DNA of 7,690 nt from an uncultured Lachnospiraceae bacterium. GTDB taxonomy: Bacteria; Bacillota; Clostridia; Lachnospirales; Lachnospiraceae. Shown piece by piece: positions 1 to 6,517 of the stretch. The notes beneath the pieces are model-generated. The model was not told the DNA's origin. It worked only from the letters and a program-made list of their open reading frames with translations, and ran no database searches. How positions within the stretch are numbered: position 1 is the stretch's first letter; each line of letters starts with the position of its first letter. The stretch is from NCBI GenBank assembly GCA_910586725.1, contig CAJUJL010000067.1:1-7690 (forward strand). The letters are read 5' to 3'. Made by a program: the position numbers and the translations under genes.

Positions 1-72
1 CAAAGAGCTGGAGTAATTTTATATCTGACCGCGTTATTATTTGGCGCTTACGTTTGGGATAGAATCCTTTGA
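1..72 (+). CDS. C-terminal end of a membrane protein (partial)
   Basis: Frame 1 is open from the left edge to a TGA at 70-72 and gives 23 residues. After a first Gln they read RAGVILYLTALLFGAYVWDRIL, a hydrophobic stretch with a positively charged start, as in a last transmembrane helix of an integral membrane protein. The other plus frames and the minus strand contain stops here. The gene converges on ppdK, and a leftward terminator lies 16 bp beyond its stop. The family cannot be identified from so short a tail, and the start is outside the window. Confidence 0.5.
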   Translation, partial: QRAGVILYLTALLFGAYVWDRIL

Positions 73-82
73 AAAAACCACG

Positions 83-116
83 AAAAAAGGGGAAAACTCT
101 CAAATGAATTTTCCCC
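83..116 (-). terminator. Rho-independent terminator of the ppdK transcript
   Basis: A perfect 8-bp stem, GGGGAAAA (89-96) with TTTTCCCC (109-116), encloses a 12-nt loop. Read on the minus strand the stem is followed directly by TTTTTT (83-88), the classic intrinsic terminator form. On the plus strand the hairpin is followed by TAATCG and has no U-tract, so it should stop only leftward transcription. It lies 134 bp past the ppdK stop and is the first terminator downstream of it. Confidence 0.75.
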
Positions 117-122
117 TAATCG

Positions 123-239
123 TTAAAGATAGATTTTACAAACGAAATCCTCAAAGCGGTTCGCCTTTGTGTACTCCGGACGATGTGCCATGAAATCATT
201 CACATCAGCTCTGGTTATCAGATACTCCGTAAAGTACAT
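123..239 (-). CDS. Doubtful 38-aa small ORF downstream of ppdK
   Basis: This ATG-to-TAA ORF starts MYFTEYLITRADVND and ends FEDFVCKIYL. It fills most of the space between the ppdK stop and the terminator. It would be the last cistron of the ppdK transcript. In favour: the composition is protein-like, with mixed charged and aromatic residues, and it ends just before the terminator. Against: there is no Shine-Dalgarno at usable distance (the nearest, AGGAAAG, is about 17 nt from the ATG), it is short, and I recognise no family. The same bases may simply be the ppdK 3' untranslated region or the remnant of a larger gene. Confidence 0.2.
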   Translation of the reverse strand: MYFTEYLITRADVNDFMAHRPEYTKANRFEDFVCKIYL

Positions 240-250
240 ATATTTGTAAT

Positions 251-2884
251 CTACTTTCCTACATTGTTTATCGCCGCCTGAGCCGCCGCCAACCTGGCAA
301 TTGGCACTCTGAATGGTGAACAGGATACATAATCCAAACCAATCTTATGACAGAATTCCACAGAAGACGGATCTCCTCCGTGCTCTCCGCAAATGCCAAT
401 ATGAAGCTTATCATTCACCGGCTTGCCAAGCTTAATCGCCATTTCCATCAACTTGCCGACGCCTGTCTGGTCAAGTTTTGCAAATGGATCATTTTCAAGT
501 ATTTTTGTATCGTAATAAGCCGTTAAGAACTTGCCGGCATCGTCACGGGAGAACCCAAACGTCATCTGAGTCAGATCGTTTGTGCCGAAACAGAAGAAAT
601 CCGCTTCTTTAGCAATTTCATCTGCCGTAAGAGCCGCACGCGGAATCTCAATCATGGTTCCGACTTCGTATTCAAGGTCAACTCCGGCCGTTTTGATTTC
701 AGCATCGGCTGCTTCCACAACTGCTTTTTTTACAAACTTTAACTCATTCTGCTCACAAATTAACGGAATCATAATTTCCGGTCTTACCTTCCAATCCGTA
801 TGCGCTTTCTGCACATTGATCGCGGCGCGGATTACAGCTTTCGTCTGCATTTTGGCAATTTCCGGATAAGTTACCGCAAGACGGCATCCCCTGTGTCCCA
901 TCATCGGGTTAAATTCGTGAAGTGAAGCTATAAATGCCTTGATCTCTTCTACCGGTTTTCCCTGAGCAGCCGCAAGTTTTTTAATATCTTCTTCTTCCGT
1001 AGGAACAAACTCATGAAGCGGCGGATCTAAGAAACGAATCGTAACCGGATTCCCTTCCAAAGCTTCGTACAAAGCTTCGAAATCGCTCTGCTGATACGGA
1101 AGAATCTTTTCAAGAGCAGCTTCCCGCTCTTCTACCGTATCGGCGCAAATCATCTCGCGGAATGCCGCGATTCTGTCTTCCTCAAAGAACATATGCTCCG
1201 TACGGCAAAGACCAATGCCTTCCGCGCCAAGCTCACGGGCCTTCTTCGCATCTGCCGGCGTGTCTGCGTTCGTGCGAACCTTTAATCTGCGGAATTTATC
1301 CGCCCATGCCATAATTCTTCCAAATTCTCCTGCAATTACGGCATCCACCGTAGGAATAATGCCGTCATAAATATTTCCTGTGGTACCGTCAAGAGAAATC
1401 GCGTCTCCCTCATGGTATTCTTTTCCGGACAGCGTAAATTTCTTATTTTCTTCATCCATATTGATGTCGCCGCATCCGGATACGCAGCAGGTTCCCATAC
1501 CGCGGGCAACTACGGCCGCATGGCTTGTCATTCCGCCGCGGACCGTTAATACGCCCTGCGCGGCCTTCATTCCGGTAATGTCTTCCGGAGACGTCTCAAG
1601 ACGAACCAGTACGACTTTTTCTCCCCGTGCATTCCAGCTCTCCGCATCCTCCGCTGAAAATACAATTTTACCGCATGCAGCGCCAGGAGAAGCGCCAAGG
1701 CCTTTCCCTACCGGAACCGCCGCTTTTAATTTTTCGGCGTCAAACTGCGGATGCAGCAGCGTATCTAAATTACGCGGATCAATCATGGCAACCGCTTCTT
1801 CTTCCGTACGCATTCCTTCATCCACAAGATCACAGGCAATTTTTAAAGCCGCCTGCGCCGTTCTCTTGCCGCTTCGCGTCTGGAGCATATAAAGCTTCTT
1901 ATTCTCTACGGTAAACTCCATATCCTGCATATCACGATAATGATCTTCTAATTTCTGGCAAACTTCTTTAAACTGCGCAAACGCTTCCGGGAATTCCTCT
2001 TCCATCTTCGCAATCGGCATCGGCGTACGAACGCCGGCCACAACATCTTCGCCCTGGGCATTGATCAAAAATTCACCCATCAGCTTCTTCTCACCGGTCG
2101 CCGGATCTCTTGTAAACGCAACGCCGGTACCGCAGTCGTCTCCCATGTTTCCAAACGCCATGCTCTGTACGTTTACCGCTGTTCCCCAGGAATACGGAAT
2201 ATCATTGTCGCGGCGGTATACGTTTGCACGCGGATTGTCCCAGGAACGGAATACGGCTTTGACCGCACCCATCAGCTGCTCTTTCGGATCATCCGGAAAA
2301 GCCTGTCCGATTTTTTCTTTGTATTCTGCTTTAAACTGTCCGGCCAGCTCTTTTAAATCTTCTGCCGTAAGCTCAACGTCAAATTTAACGCCTTTTTTCT
2401 CCTTCATTTTATCAATGAGTTCTTCGAAATATTTCTTGCCGACTTCCATTACAACGTCGGAGTACATCTGAATAAATCTTCTGTAGCAATCCCATGCCCA
2501 ACGGGGATTGTTGGACTTCTCCGCAATTACGTTTACTACTTCTTCGTTTAAGCCCAGATTCAGGATGGTATCCATCATACCCGGCATAGATGCCCGCGCT
2601 CCGGAACGAACGGATACGAGAAGAGGATTTTCACTGTCTCCAAATTTCTTGCCGGTAATCTCTTCCATCTTTACAATGTACTGATTTATCTGGCCTTGAA
2701 TTTCCTCATTAATTTCACGGCCGTCTTCATAGTACTGCGTACAGGCTTCCGTCGTAATTGTAAAACCCTGAGGCACCGGAAGTCCAAGGCTTGTCATTTC
2801 AGCCAGGTTTGCGCCTTTGCCCCCAAGAAGCTCTCTCATATTCGCATTTCCCTCGCTAAAAAGGTAGACCCATTTGTTTGCCAT
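251..2884 (-). CDS. ppdK: Pyruvate, phosphate dikinase
   Basis: Cytosolic enzyme of pyruvate/PEP interconversion (EC 2.7.9.1): ATP + pyruvate + phosphate to AMP + PEP + diphosphate. In anaerobic clostridia it can run in the glycolytic, ATP-forming direction as well as toward PEP. The 877-residue product matches the family length of about 875. The N-terminal ATP-grasp nucleotide domain covers about 1-340 (GGKGANLAEM near 21-30, VSVRSGARASMPGMMDT near 91-106). The swivelling phosphohistidine domain is about 395-505, with GGMTSHAAVVARGMG and catalytic His455. The C-terminal PEP/pyruvate TIM barrel covers about 515-877, with CRTEHMFF (Arg561), TIRFLDPPLHE (Arg617), EIP (Glu746), FGTNDLTQ and Cys832. 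All expected catalytic motifs are present, so it should be active. The start at 2884 is chosen because AGGAGG (2895-2900) precedes it and the protein then begins MANKWVYLFSEGNANMRELL, as in homologues. The frame stays open upstream to an ATG at 3076, but that 64-residue extension spans the promoter and is unlike the family. No regulatory-protein (PDRP) gene is in view. Confidence 0.98.
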   Translation of the reverse strand: MANKWVYLFSEGNANMRELLGGKGANLAEMTSLGLPVPQGFTITTEACTQYYEDGREINEEIQGQINQYIVKMEEITGKKFGDSENPLLVSVRSGARASMPGMMDTILNLGLNEEVVNVIAEKSNNPRWAWDCYRRFIQMYSDVVMEVGKKYFEELIDKMKEKKGVKFDVELTAEDLKELAGQFKAEYKEKIGQAFPDDPKEQLMGAVKAVFRSWDNPRANVYRRDNDIPYSWGTAVNVQSMAFGNMGDDCGTGVAFTRDPATGEKKLMGEFLINAQGEDVVAGVRTPMPIAKMEEEFPEAFAQFKEVCQKLEDHYRDMQDMEFTVENKKLYMLQTRSGKRTAQAALKIACDLVDEGMRTEEEAVAMIDPRNLDTLLHPQFDAEKLKAAVPVGKGLGASPGAACGKIVFSAEDAESWNARGEKVVLVRLETSPEDITGMKAAQGVLTVRGGMTSHAAVVARGMGTCCVSGCGDINMDEENKKFTLSGKEYHEGDAISLDGTTGNIYDGIIPTVDAVIAGEFGRIMAWADKFRRLKVRTNADTPADAKKARELGAEGIGLCRTEHMFFEEDRIAAFREMICADTVEEREAALEKILPYQQSDFEALYEALEGNPVTIRFLDPPLHEFVPTEEEDIKKLAAAQGKPVEEIKAFIASLHEFNPMMGHRGCRLAVTYPEIAKMQTKAVIRAAINVQKAHTDWKVRPEIMIPLICEQNELKFVKKAVVEAADAEIKTAGVDLEYEVGTMIEIPRAALTADEIAKEADFFCFGTNDLTQMTFGFSRDDAGKFLTAYYDTKILENDPFAKLDQTGVGKLMEMAIKLGKPVNDKLHIGICGEHGGDPSSVEFCHKIGLDYVSCSPFRVPIARLAAAQAAINNVGK

Positions 2885-2894
2885 TTTGCTTTCT

Positions 2895-2900
2895 CCTCCT
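2895..2900 (-). promoter_or_regulatory. Ribosome binding site that fixes the ppdK start
   Basis: The minus strand reads AGGAGG, then AGAAAGCAAA, then ATG at 2884. This near-perfect Shine-Dalgarno lies 10 nt from the start codon and decides against the longer in-frame start at 3076, which has no comparable site. Confidence 0.85.
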
Positions 2901-2933
2901 ATTTTCATATAATCAAGTACTGTACATACTTTT

Positions 2934-2961
2934 ATTTTACCATAAATTTCTATGAAATCAA
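2934..2961 (-). promoter_or_regulatory. Candidate sigma-A promoter of ppdK
   Basis: On the minus strand TTGATT (2961-2956) and TAAAAT (2939-2934) are separated by 16 bp. Each hexamer is close to the consensus TTGACA/TATAAT: the -35 has two mismatches and the -10 has one. Transcription would start near 2927 and give a leader of about 43 nt before the ppdK start. The region is AT-rich and lies between the upstream gene's terminator and the ppdK ribosome binding site, which is where a promoter is needed. This is prediction by eye; no start site is known. Confidence 0.5.
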
Positions 2962-3081
2962 TCATTTTCACAGTGTTTTCCATATTTTCAGAATATTTTC
3001 GCATCCGCTTTAGCAAATCATTCTGCCAGTTACAAAATCTCATTGCAAAGAGCTGCGCAATAAGATGATTGTTCATTGTGC

Positions 3082-3129
3082 AAAAAGCAAAGCGTAACCC
3101 TCCTGCCCAAACAGGCGTTACGCTTTGCT
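3082..3129 (-). terminator. Strong Rho-independent terminator of the CHAP gene transcript
   Basis: A 13-bp perfect stem (3086-3098 with 3117-3129, core GCAAAGCGTAAC / GTTACGCTTTGC) encloses an 18-nt loop that can itself pair CCTG (3102-3105) with CAGG (3112-3115). On the minus strand it is followed by TTTTT (3082-3086). It begins 80 bp after the stop of the surface-protein gene and ends before the ppdK promoter, so it separates the two transcription units. There is no U-tract on the plus-strand side. Confidence 0.85.
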
Positions 3130-3209
3130 CTTCTGTACTTCTGCCCCAAATCTGAATTTTATTGAAAAATTTTGTCTTTATCTGGTAAACAGCGCTGTTG
3201 TCACACTTA

Positions 3210-6200
3210 TTATAAAGACGCCACTTTTACCTTTCCAGTTAATCCCTTCTGGCGGAACAACCTTTTATATGCCGCCACTTTGCTTTTGGGAACTTTGATG
3301 ATTGCTTTAGCGGGCATTCCTTTGAACGCTTTTTTGGCCAGTCCTTGTGCCGTTAATTTTCTGCCTTTTATGGTAAGCGTCTTTAGCTGCTCACAATTGT
3401 AAAATGCGTTCGAACCAATTTTTGACACTTTTAGCGGAAGCGTTAGTTTTTTGATTTTACCGCATCCGGAAAAAACATTGCTTCCCAGTTTTGTTACATT
3501 CTTTCCCAGTTCTATGGAAGAAAGATTTTTACATCCGGAAAACGCTTTATTTCCGATCACCTTCACATGATTCCCAATCACAATTTTCGTAATATGTTTA
3601 TTGTTACGGAATGCTCCTGCAGAAACGGAAGTTACTTTACAGGAATCTCCTTCTTCCGTTTCAATCCTGTCAGGAATTTTTACATTTGCCGCTTTTTTAT
3701 TGACCGGTTCAATATACTCCACTTCTGCTTCATTTCCATTTACGGCCGTCACTTCGTATTCTGCTAACCGGTCCTCATCGTAAACAATATCGCCTTCTGA
3801 CAAAAATTCCTCTTCTTCTTTTGCTTTTTCATCCTCTTTTGTTTTTTCATTCTCTTTTGTCTCTTCTCCGATTTCATCCCCTTCCGTATCATCCGGCCCT
3901 GTCTCTTGTGGAGGAATCAACTCTGTATGGCTGGTTTTACATACCATACAGGTAAACAGTCTTTCTCCCGCATCTGTTTTTGTCGGCTCTCTGGTTATGA
4001 TTCCATCATCCCACTCATGTCCAGGCCGTTCCACCATTTCTGTATAAGCGTCTCCGCAAATACAAGAATATCTTATTTCCCCATCTTCCACACAAGTCGC
4101 AGACGTCACAATTTCTTCTGTATAATTGTGCGTATGCGTCTCTTCTGAATCTGTCCTGACCGGAATTAATTCCACCCTTGAACTATCGCACGTTTTACAG
4201 GTAAATGTTTTGATTCCTTTTTCTGTATGCGTCGGCTCTATTAAAATGACGCCGGTATCCCAGTCATGTTCGGTTTGCTCGGTTTCTGTTCCACTCTCCA
4301 ATTTTATTCCACAGTCTGCGCAGTAGGTGTCTCCTGTATATCCGGCTTCCATGCAAGTCGCTTCTTTCTGGTAACGCGTTTCTGTATTTTTATGCCCGCC
4401 TTTTGGCATAATCTCTAAAGGCTTTATGACGATGCCGCATACGGAACAATAACTCCATTGTGACATTCCAACGGTAACGCAGGTTGCAGGGCTCTCTTCT
4501 TCCACTACGGCGTCATGAGGCAGCTTCTCTGTCCTTTCCGTATAAGAATCTCCGCAGGAACAAATATACTGCTTCTCCCCTTCTTTCGCGCATGTCGCCT
4601 GTTTGGTAAGTTTCTCTGTATAACGGTGCGTATGACCGGATTCTGTTTCCGCTTCCTGTATCGTCACCGTTCGATGTCCCAATAACGTATCGTCCTGATT
4701 GCTTCCAATATCTGTCGCATAAATATAAATTTCCTGTCTGCCTCTTTTTCCGGTAACTATTGTTTCATCAAAACCATGGTAATTTCCAGCTCCTACGTGA
4801 ATATCCCCCACATCCGTCCGTTCCTGGTCTGCCAAAATCGAATAGCAGGACGCACCGCTTCCCGCCGGACCGCCAATATAAACCTGAAGTGAAACGGATT
4901 GTGTAAATGCGTCTCTGTCAAATGCCCATCCGGTTACACGTACGCTTCCTTTCCCGTCAAATGCAAGATCAAAGGAACCCTCGGGTGAATGGCCTTGTTT
5001 AATTTCAACGGTTTTTGTTGCAAACATAGGGTTTGTTCTTCCATTGATTCCTATCGCATAAAAATACAGTGTCTGTGTTCCGGAAAGATTCGTCTTTATC
5101 ACGTCCGAAAATCCATGGTAATCCCCTTTACCGCCCGCGCCTACATCTTTGCGCTCCTTATTTGCTCTCACGCCTCCAAGCAGCTTACCGGAACCTGCCG
5201 GACCTCCGGCGTAAACATGCACATCCAGGGACTGCGTATAATCGTTTGGATCATATGCCCAGCCGCCGATCGTGATGCTGTCCGTTCCTCCCACTGCGGC
5301 GTCCACAAAACCTTCCGGTTCCAGCTCTGGCTGGATTTCAACTGTTCTGCTCCCTAAATATGTCGTCCCAAGCCCTTCGGAATCAATCGCATAGAAATGC
5401 AGCGGCTGCTCTCCAGTCAAGTCTGTGAAAATCGTTTCACCATAACCATGATGATCTCCAATCCCAAAAAGGCTGGCCAAATCCTTTCTTTCCTGATTTG
5501 CATCAATAGCATGACAGGCTGCCCCGCTTCCCGCCGGGCCTCCGATATAGACATGCACAGGAATTGCTTTATTCGGCTCATCCGGATCATATGCCCAGCC
5601 GCTTACTCTTACTGACTGAATTCCCCCAGACACACTGTCTATTGCTCCTAACGGCCCTTTTTTGATTGTAACTGCTTTTGTCCCCAGTAATTGATTGCCG
5701 CCCTCTCCAATGCCAATCGCATAAAAATACAACGTCTGTGTACCCGTGGTTTCCACATTTATAGTTTCCCTAAATCCATGATAGTCCCCCACGCCATATA
5801 CATTACCCACGTCCGTGCGGTCTTTATTTGCCCTAATGGCATGCGCTTCCGCGCCGCTCCCTGCCGGACCTCCGATATAGACATGAATGTCCACCGGCCT
5901 GGAAACGTCGTCCCTGTCAAACGCCCAGCCGCTTACCGTAATGTTATTTCCTCCGCCGGATGCATTGTCGACTACGCCTTCGGGGGCATAGCTAACGGAT
6001 GGTGTTAGTGAACCAGACACAGGAGATCCTGGCAGATATATATATCCCTTTAAATGCCTCTTTGGTTTACTGCTACTGCTTCTGTTAATATTTCTAAAAT
6101 ATACATTTGCTGTACTATAACCTTTTGTAACTACCCAGTTATACTCTGATATTGCAATATGATCTGAATAAACTTCTTCCACAATTGCAACATGCCCTGT

Positions 6201-6476
6201 ATCATCCCCAAGTCCATTATTCCAACATACGATTGCGCCTTTTCGAGGTTCCGAACCTCTTTCATAACCCCGGCTAATACAATTATCATACCATCCCCCG
6301 GCATTTCCTGAAATGAATTTCGGCTCATAACCCAACAGCTGTGCCCACCGCTGATATGCCCACCACGTACACTGTCCATATGAAAATGGATTCGCAGCGC
6401 TTGCTTTTATAGGCCTTACAAATATACAAAAACTAATTATTACTACCATTAAATAAAATATATTTTTTCTTTTCAT
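3210..6476 (-). CDS. Secreted CHAP-domain peptidoglycan hydrolase/adhesin with Ig-like modules, Cys repeats and LRR
   Basis: Predicted exported protein of 1088 residues. A signal peptide occupies 1-27 (MKRKN, a hydrophobic core, then an expected cut after KASA). A CHAP domain spans about 30-150: GQCTWWAYQRW carries nucleophile Cys36, TGHVAIVEEV carries His95, and ISEYNW supplies Glu111/Asn113. CHAP enzymes cleave peptidoglycan as amidases or endopeptidases; which bond is cut here cannot be told. Four ~105-residue modules follow (about 166-607), then six Cys-rich repeats (614-856), an acidic Glu/Lys linker (about 857-893) and BspA-type LRR_5 repeats (about 930-1085). No LPXTG, transmembrane anchor or classical wall-binding domain is visible, so attachment must come from the repeats or the protein is released. 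The start at 6476 is chosen for its Shine-Dalgarno AGGGAG 7 nt upstream and because it gives a clean signal peptide; an ATG 30 bp further upstream has no good site. The upstream truncated surface gene ends 41 bp away without a terminator, which suggests co-transcription. The hydrolase call is firm by motif; the adhesin role is inferred from the repeats. Confidence 0.9.
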   Translation of the reverse strand: MKRKNIFYLMVVIISFCIFVRPIKASAANPFSYGQCTWWAYQRWAQLLGYEPKFISGNAGGWYDNCISRGYERGSEPRKGAIVCWNNGLGDDTGHVAIVEEVYSDHIAISEYNWVVTKGYSTANVYFRNINRSSSSKPKRHLKGYIYLPGSPVSGSLTPSVSYAPEGVVDNASGGGNNITVSGWAFDRDDVSRPVDIHVYIGGPAGSGAEAHAIRANKDRTDVGNVYGVGDYHGFRETINVETTGTQTLYFYAIGIGEGGNQLLGTKAVTIKKGPLGAIDSVSGGIQSVRVSGWAYDPDEPNKAIPVHVYIGGPAGSGAACHAIDANQERKDLASLFGIGDHHGYGETIFTDLTGEQPLHFYAIDSEGLGTTYLGSRTVEIQPELEPEGFVDAAVGGTDSITIGGWAYDPNDYTQSLDVHVYAGGPAGSGKLLGGVRANKERKDVGAGGKGDYHGFSDVIKTNLSGTQTLYFYAIGINGRTNPMFATKTVEIKQGHSPEGSFDLAFDGKGSVRVTGWAFDRDAFTQSVSLQVYIGGPAGSGASCYSILADQERTDVGDIHVGAGNYHGFDETIVTGKRGRQEIYIYATDIGSNQDDTLLGHRTVTIQEAETESGHTHRYTEKLTKQATCAKEGEKQYICSCGDSYTERTEKLPHDAVVEEESPATCVTVGMSQWSYCSVCGIVIKPLEIMPKGGHKNTETRYQKEATCMEAGYTGDTYCADCGIKLESGTETEQTEHDWDTGVILIEPTHTEKGIKTFTCKTCDSSRVELIPVRTDSEETHTHNYTEEIVTSATCVEDGEIRYSCICGDAYTEMVERPGHEWDDGIITREPTKTDAGERLFTCMVCKTSHTELIPPQETGPDDTEGDEIGEETKENEKTKEDEKAKEEEEFLSEGDIVYDEDRLAEYEVTAVNGNEAEVEYIEPVNKKAANVKIPDRIETEEGDSCKVTSVSAGAFRNNKHITKIVIGNHVKVIGNKAFSGCKNLSSIELGKNVTKLGSNVFSGCGKIKKLTLPLKVSKIGSNAFYNCEQLKTLTIKGRKLTAQGLAKKAFKGMPAKAIIKVPKSKVAAYKRLFRQKGLTGKVKVASL
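3222..3689 (-). repeat. BspA-type leucine-rich repeats (LRR_5) at the CHAP protein C-terminus
   Basis: These encode about residues 930-1085. Successive units carry VTSVSAGAFRNNKHITKIVI, VKVIGNKAFSGCKNLSSIEL, VTKLGSNVFSGCGKIKKLTL and VSKIGSNAFYNCEQLKTLTI, i.e. the I/LGxxAFxxCxxL pattern of Treponema/BspA repeats. A capping unit with KAFKGMPAKAIIKVPKSKV follows. In BspA such repeats bind host matrix proteins; that role here is only inference. Confidence 0.85.
3909..4637 (-). repeat. Six Cys-rich ~40-residue repeats in the CHAP protein
   Basis: These encode residues 614-856. Copies 1, 2, 3 and 5 have an ATC motif followed about 10 residues later by CxCG or CxxCG (for example ATCAKEGEKQYICSCG). 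Copies 4 and 6 lack the first Cys, having EPTxTxxG and then FTCxxC. Copies 1 and 5 start HTHxYTE and several end in a Gly/Pro-His boundary. Repeats of this kind are very common in secreted Lachnospiraceae proteins. The Cys pairs could bind a metal or form disulfides; the sequence does not decide. Confidence 0.8.
4656..5981 (-). repeat. Four tandem ~105-residue beta-type modules in the CHAP protein
   Basis: The copies lie at about 5661-5981, 5334-5648, 5001-5318 and 4656-4985. Each reads in order: a short GxxDxAxGG start, VSGWAFDRD or GWAYDPD, HVYIGGPAGSG, RADKERTDVG-like, GDYHGF, TLYFYAIGI and LLGTKTVTI. GGPAGSG, the HGF/HGY motif and the FYAI or IYAT strand are kept in all four. The pattern recalls the unnamed GWALDPD...VHVYVDG...RPDV...HGF repeats I remember from actinobacterial secreted cell-wall proteins. 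The alternating hydrophobic strands suggest an Ig-like or jelly-roll beta sandwich. Binding target unknown. Confidence 0.8.
6027..6389 (-). other. CHAP catalytic domain
   Basis: This segment encodes residues 30-150 of the secreted protein. The order Cys36 (in GQCTWW), GNAGGWYDN, PRKGAIVCWNN, His95 (in GHVAIVE) and EYNW follows the CHAP (NlpC/P60-like papain fold) layout with all catalytic positions present. It sits directly after the signal peptide and before all repeats, so the enzyme is the N-terminal domain. Confidence 0.88.
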
Positions 6477-6483
6477 ACTTTTT

Positions 6484-6489
6484 CTCCCT
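6484..6489 (-). promoter_or_regulatory. Ribosome binding site that fixes the CHAP protein start
   Basis: The minus strand reads AGGGAG, AAAAAGT, ATG (6476). The 7-nt spacing is ideal. The earlier in-frame ATG at 6506 has only a weak GGTG upstream and would add ten residues in front of the signal peptide. Confidence 0.75.
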
Positions 6490-6517
6490 ATAATTTTAAA
6501 TAGCATTACACCACATT

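Larger units (their letters stand above)
2885..3209. other. Intergenic region between ppdK and the CHAP protein gene
   Basis: This 325-bp gap holds the ppdK ribosome binding site, its candidate promoter, a small inverted repeat near the predicted transcription start (2915-2931) and the terminator of the upstream gene (3082-3129). Between 2962 and 3081 I see only AT-rich sequence. The minus frame is open there as an extension of ppdK but does not look like protein of that family. Between 3130 and 3209 I see nothing definable beyond the 3' untranslated region of the CHAP gene. No riboswitch, tRNA or attractive small ORF was found. Confidence 0.7.

Noticed and set aside
582..2471. Plus-strand ORFs of about 95-170 codons opposite ppdK
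   Set aside because: They are antisense shadows of a strongly conserved gene; compositions are Ser/Ala/Pro-rich without motifs and no ribosome binding sites were seen.
2885..3076. In-frame 64-residue N-terminal extension of ppdK from an ATG at 3076
   Set aside because: It spans the predicted promoter and the AGGAGG site, has no ribosome binding site of its own, and homologues begin at MANKWVY-like sequence, which corresponds to 2884.
4656..5981. Tandem array as CRISPR or DNA satellite
   Set aside because: The ~320-bp periodicity is a protein-level domain repeat with diverged DNA in one continuous reading frame, not short identical repeats with spacers.
3567..6008. Plus-strand ORFs of about 60-122 codons opposite the CHAP/LRR gene
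   Set aside because: They are shadows of the repeat-rich minus-strand gene. Their recurring motifs (such as CRTSDIDM) mirror the DNA of the four-copy module.
6131..6379. 82-codon minus-strand ORF inside the CHAP region
   Set aside because: It overlaps the CHAP catalytic domain in another frame; that domain has a full active site and is clearly the real product.
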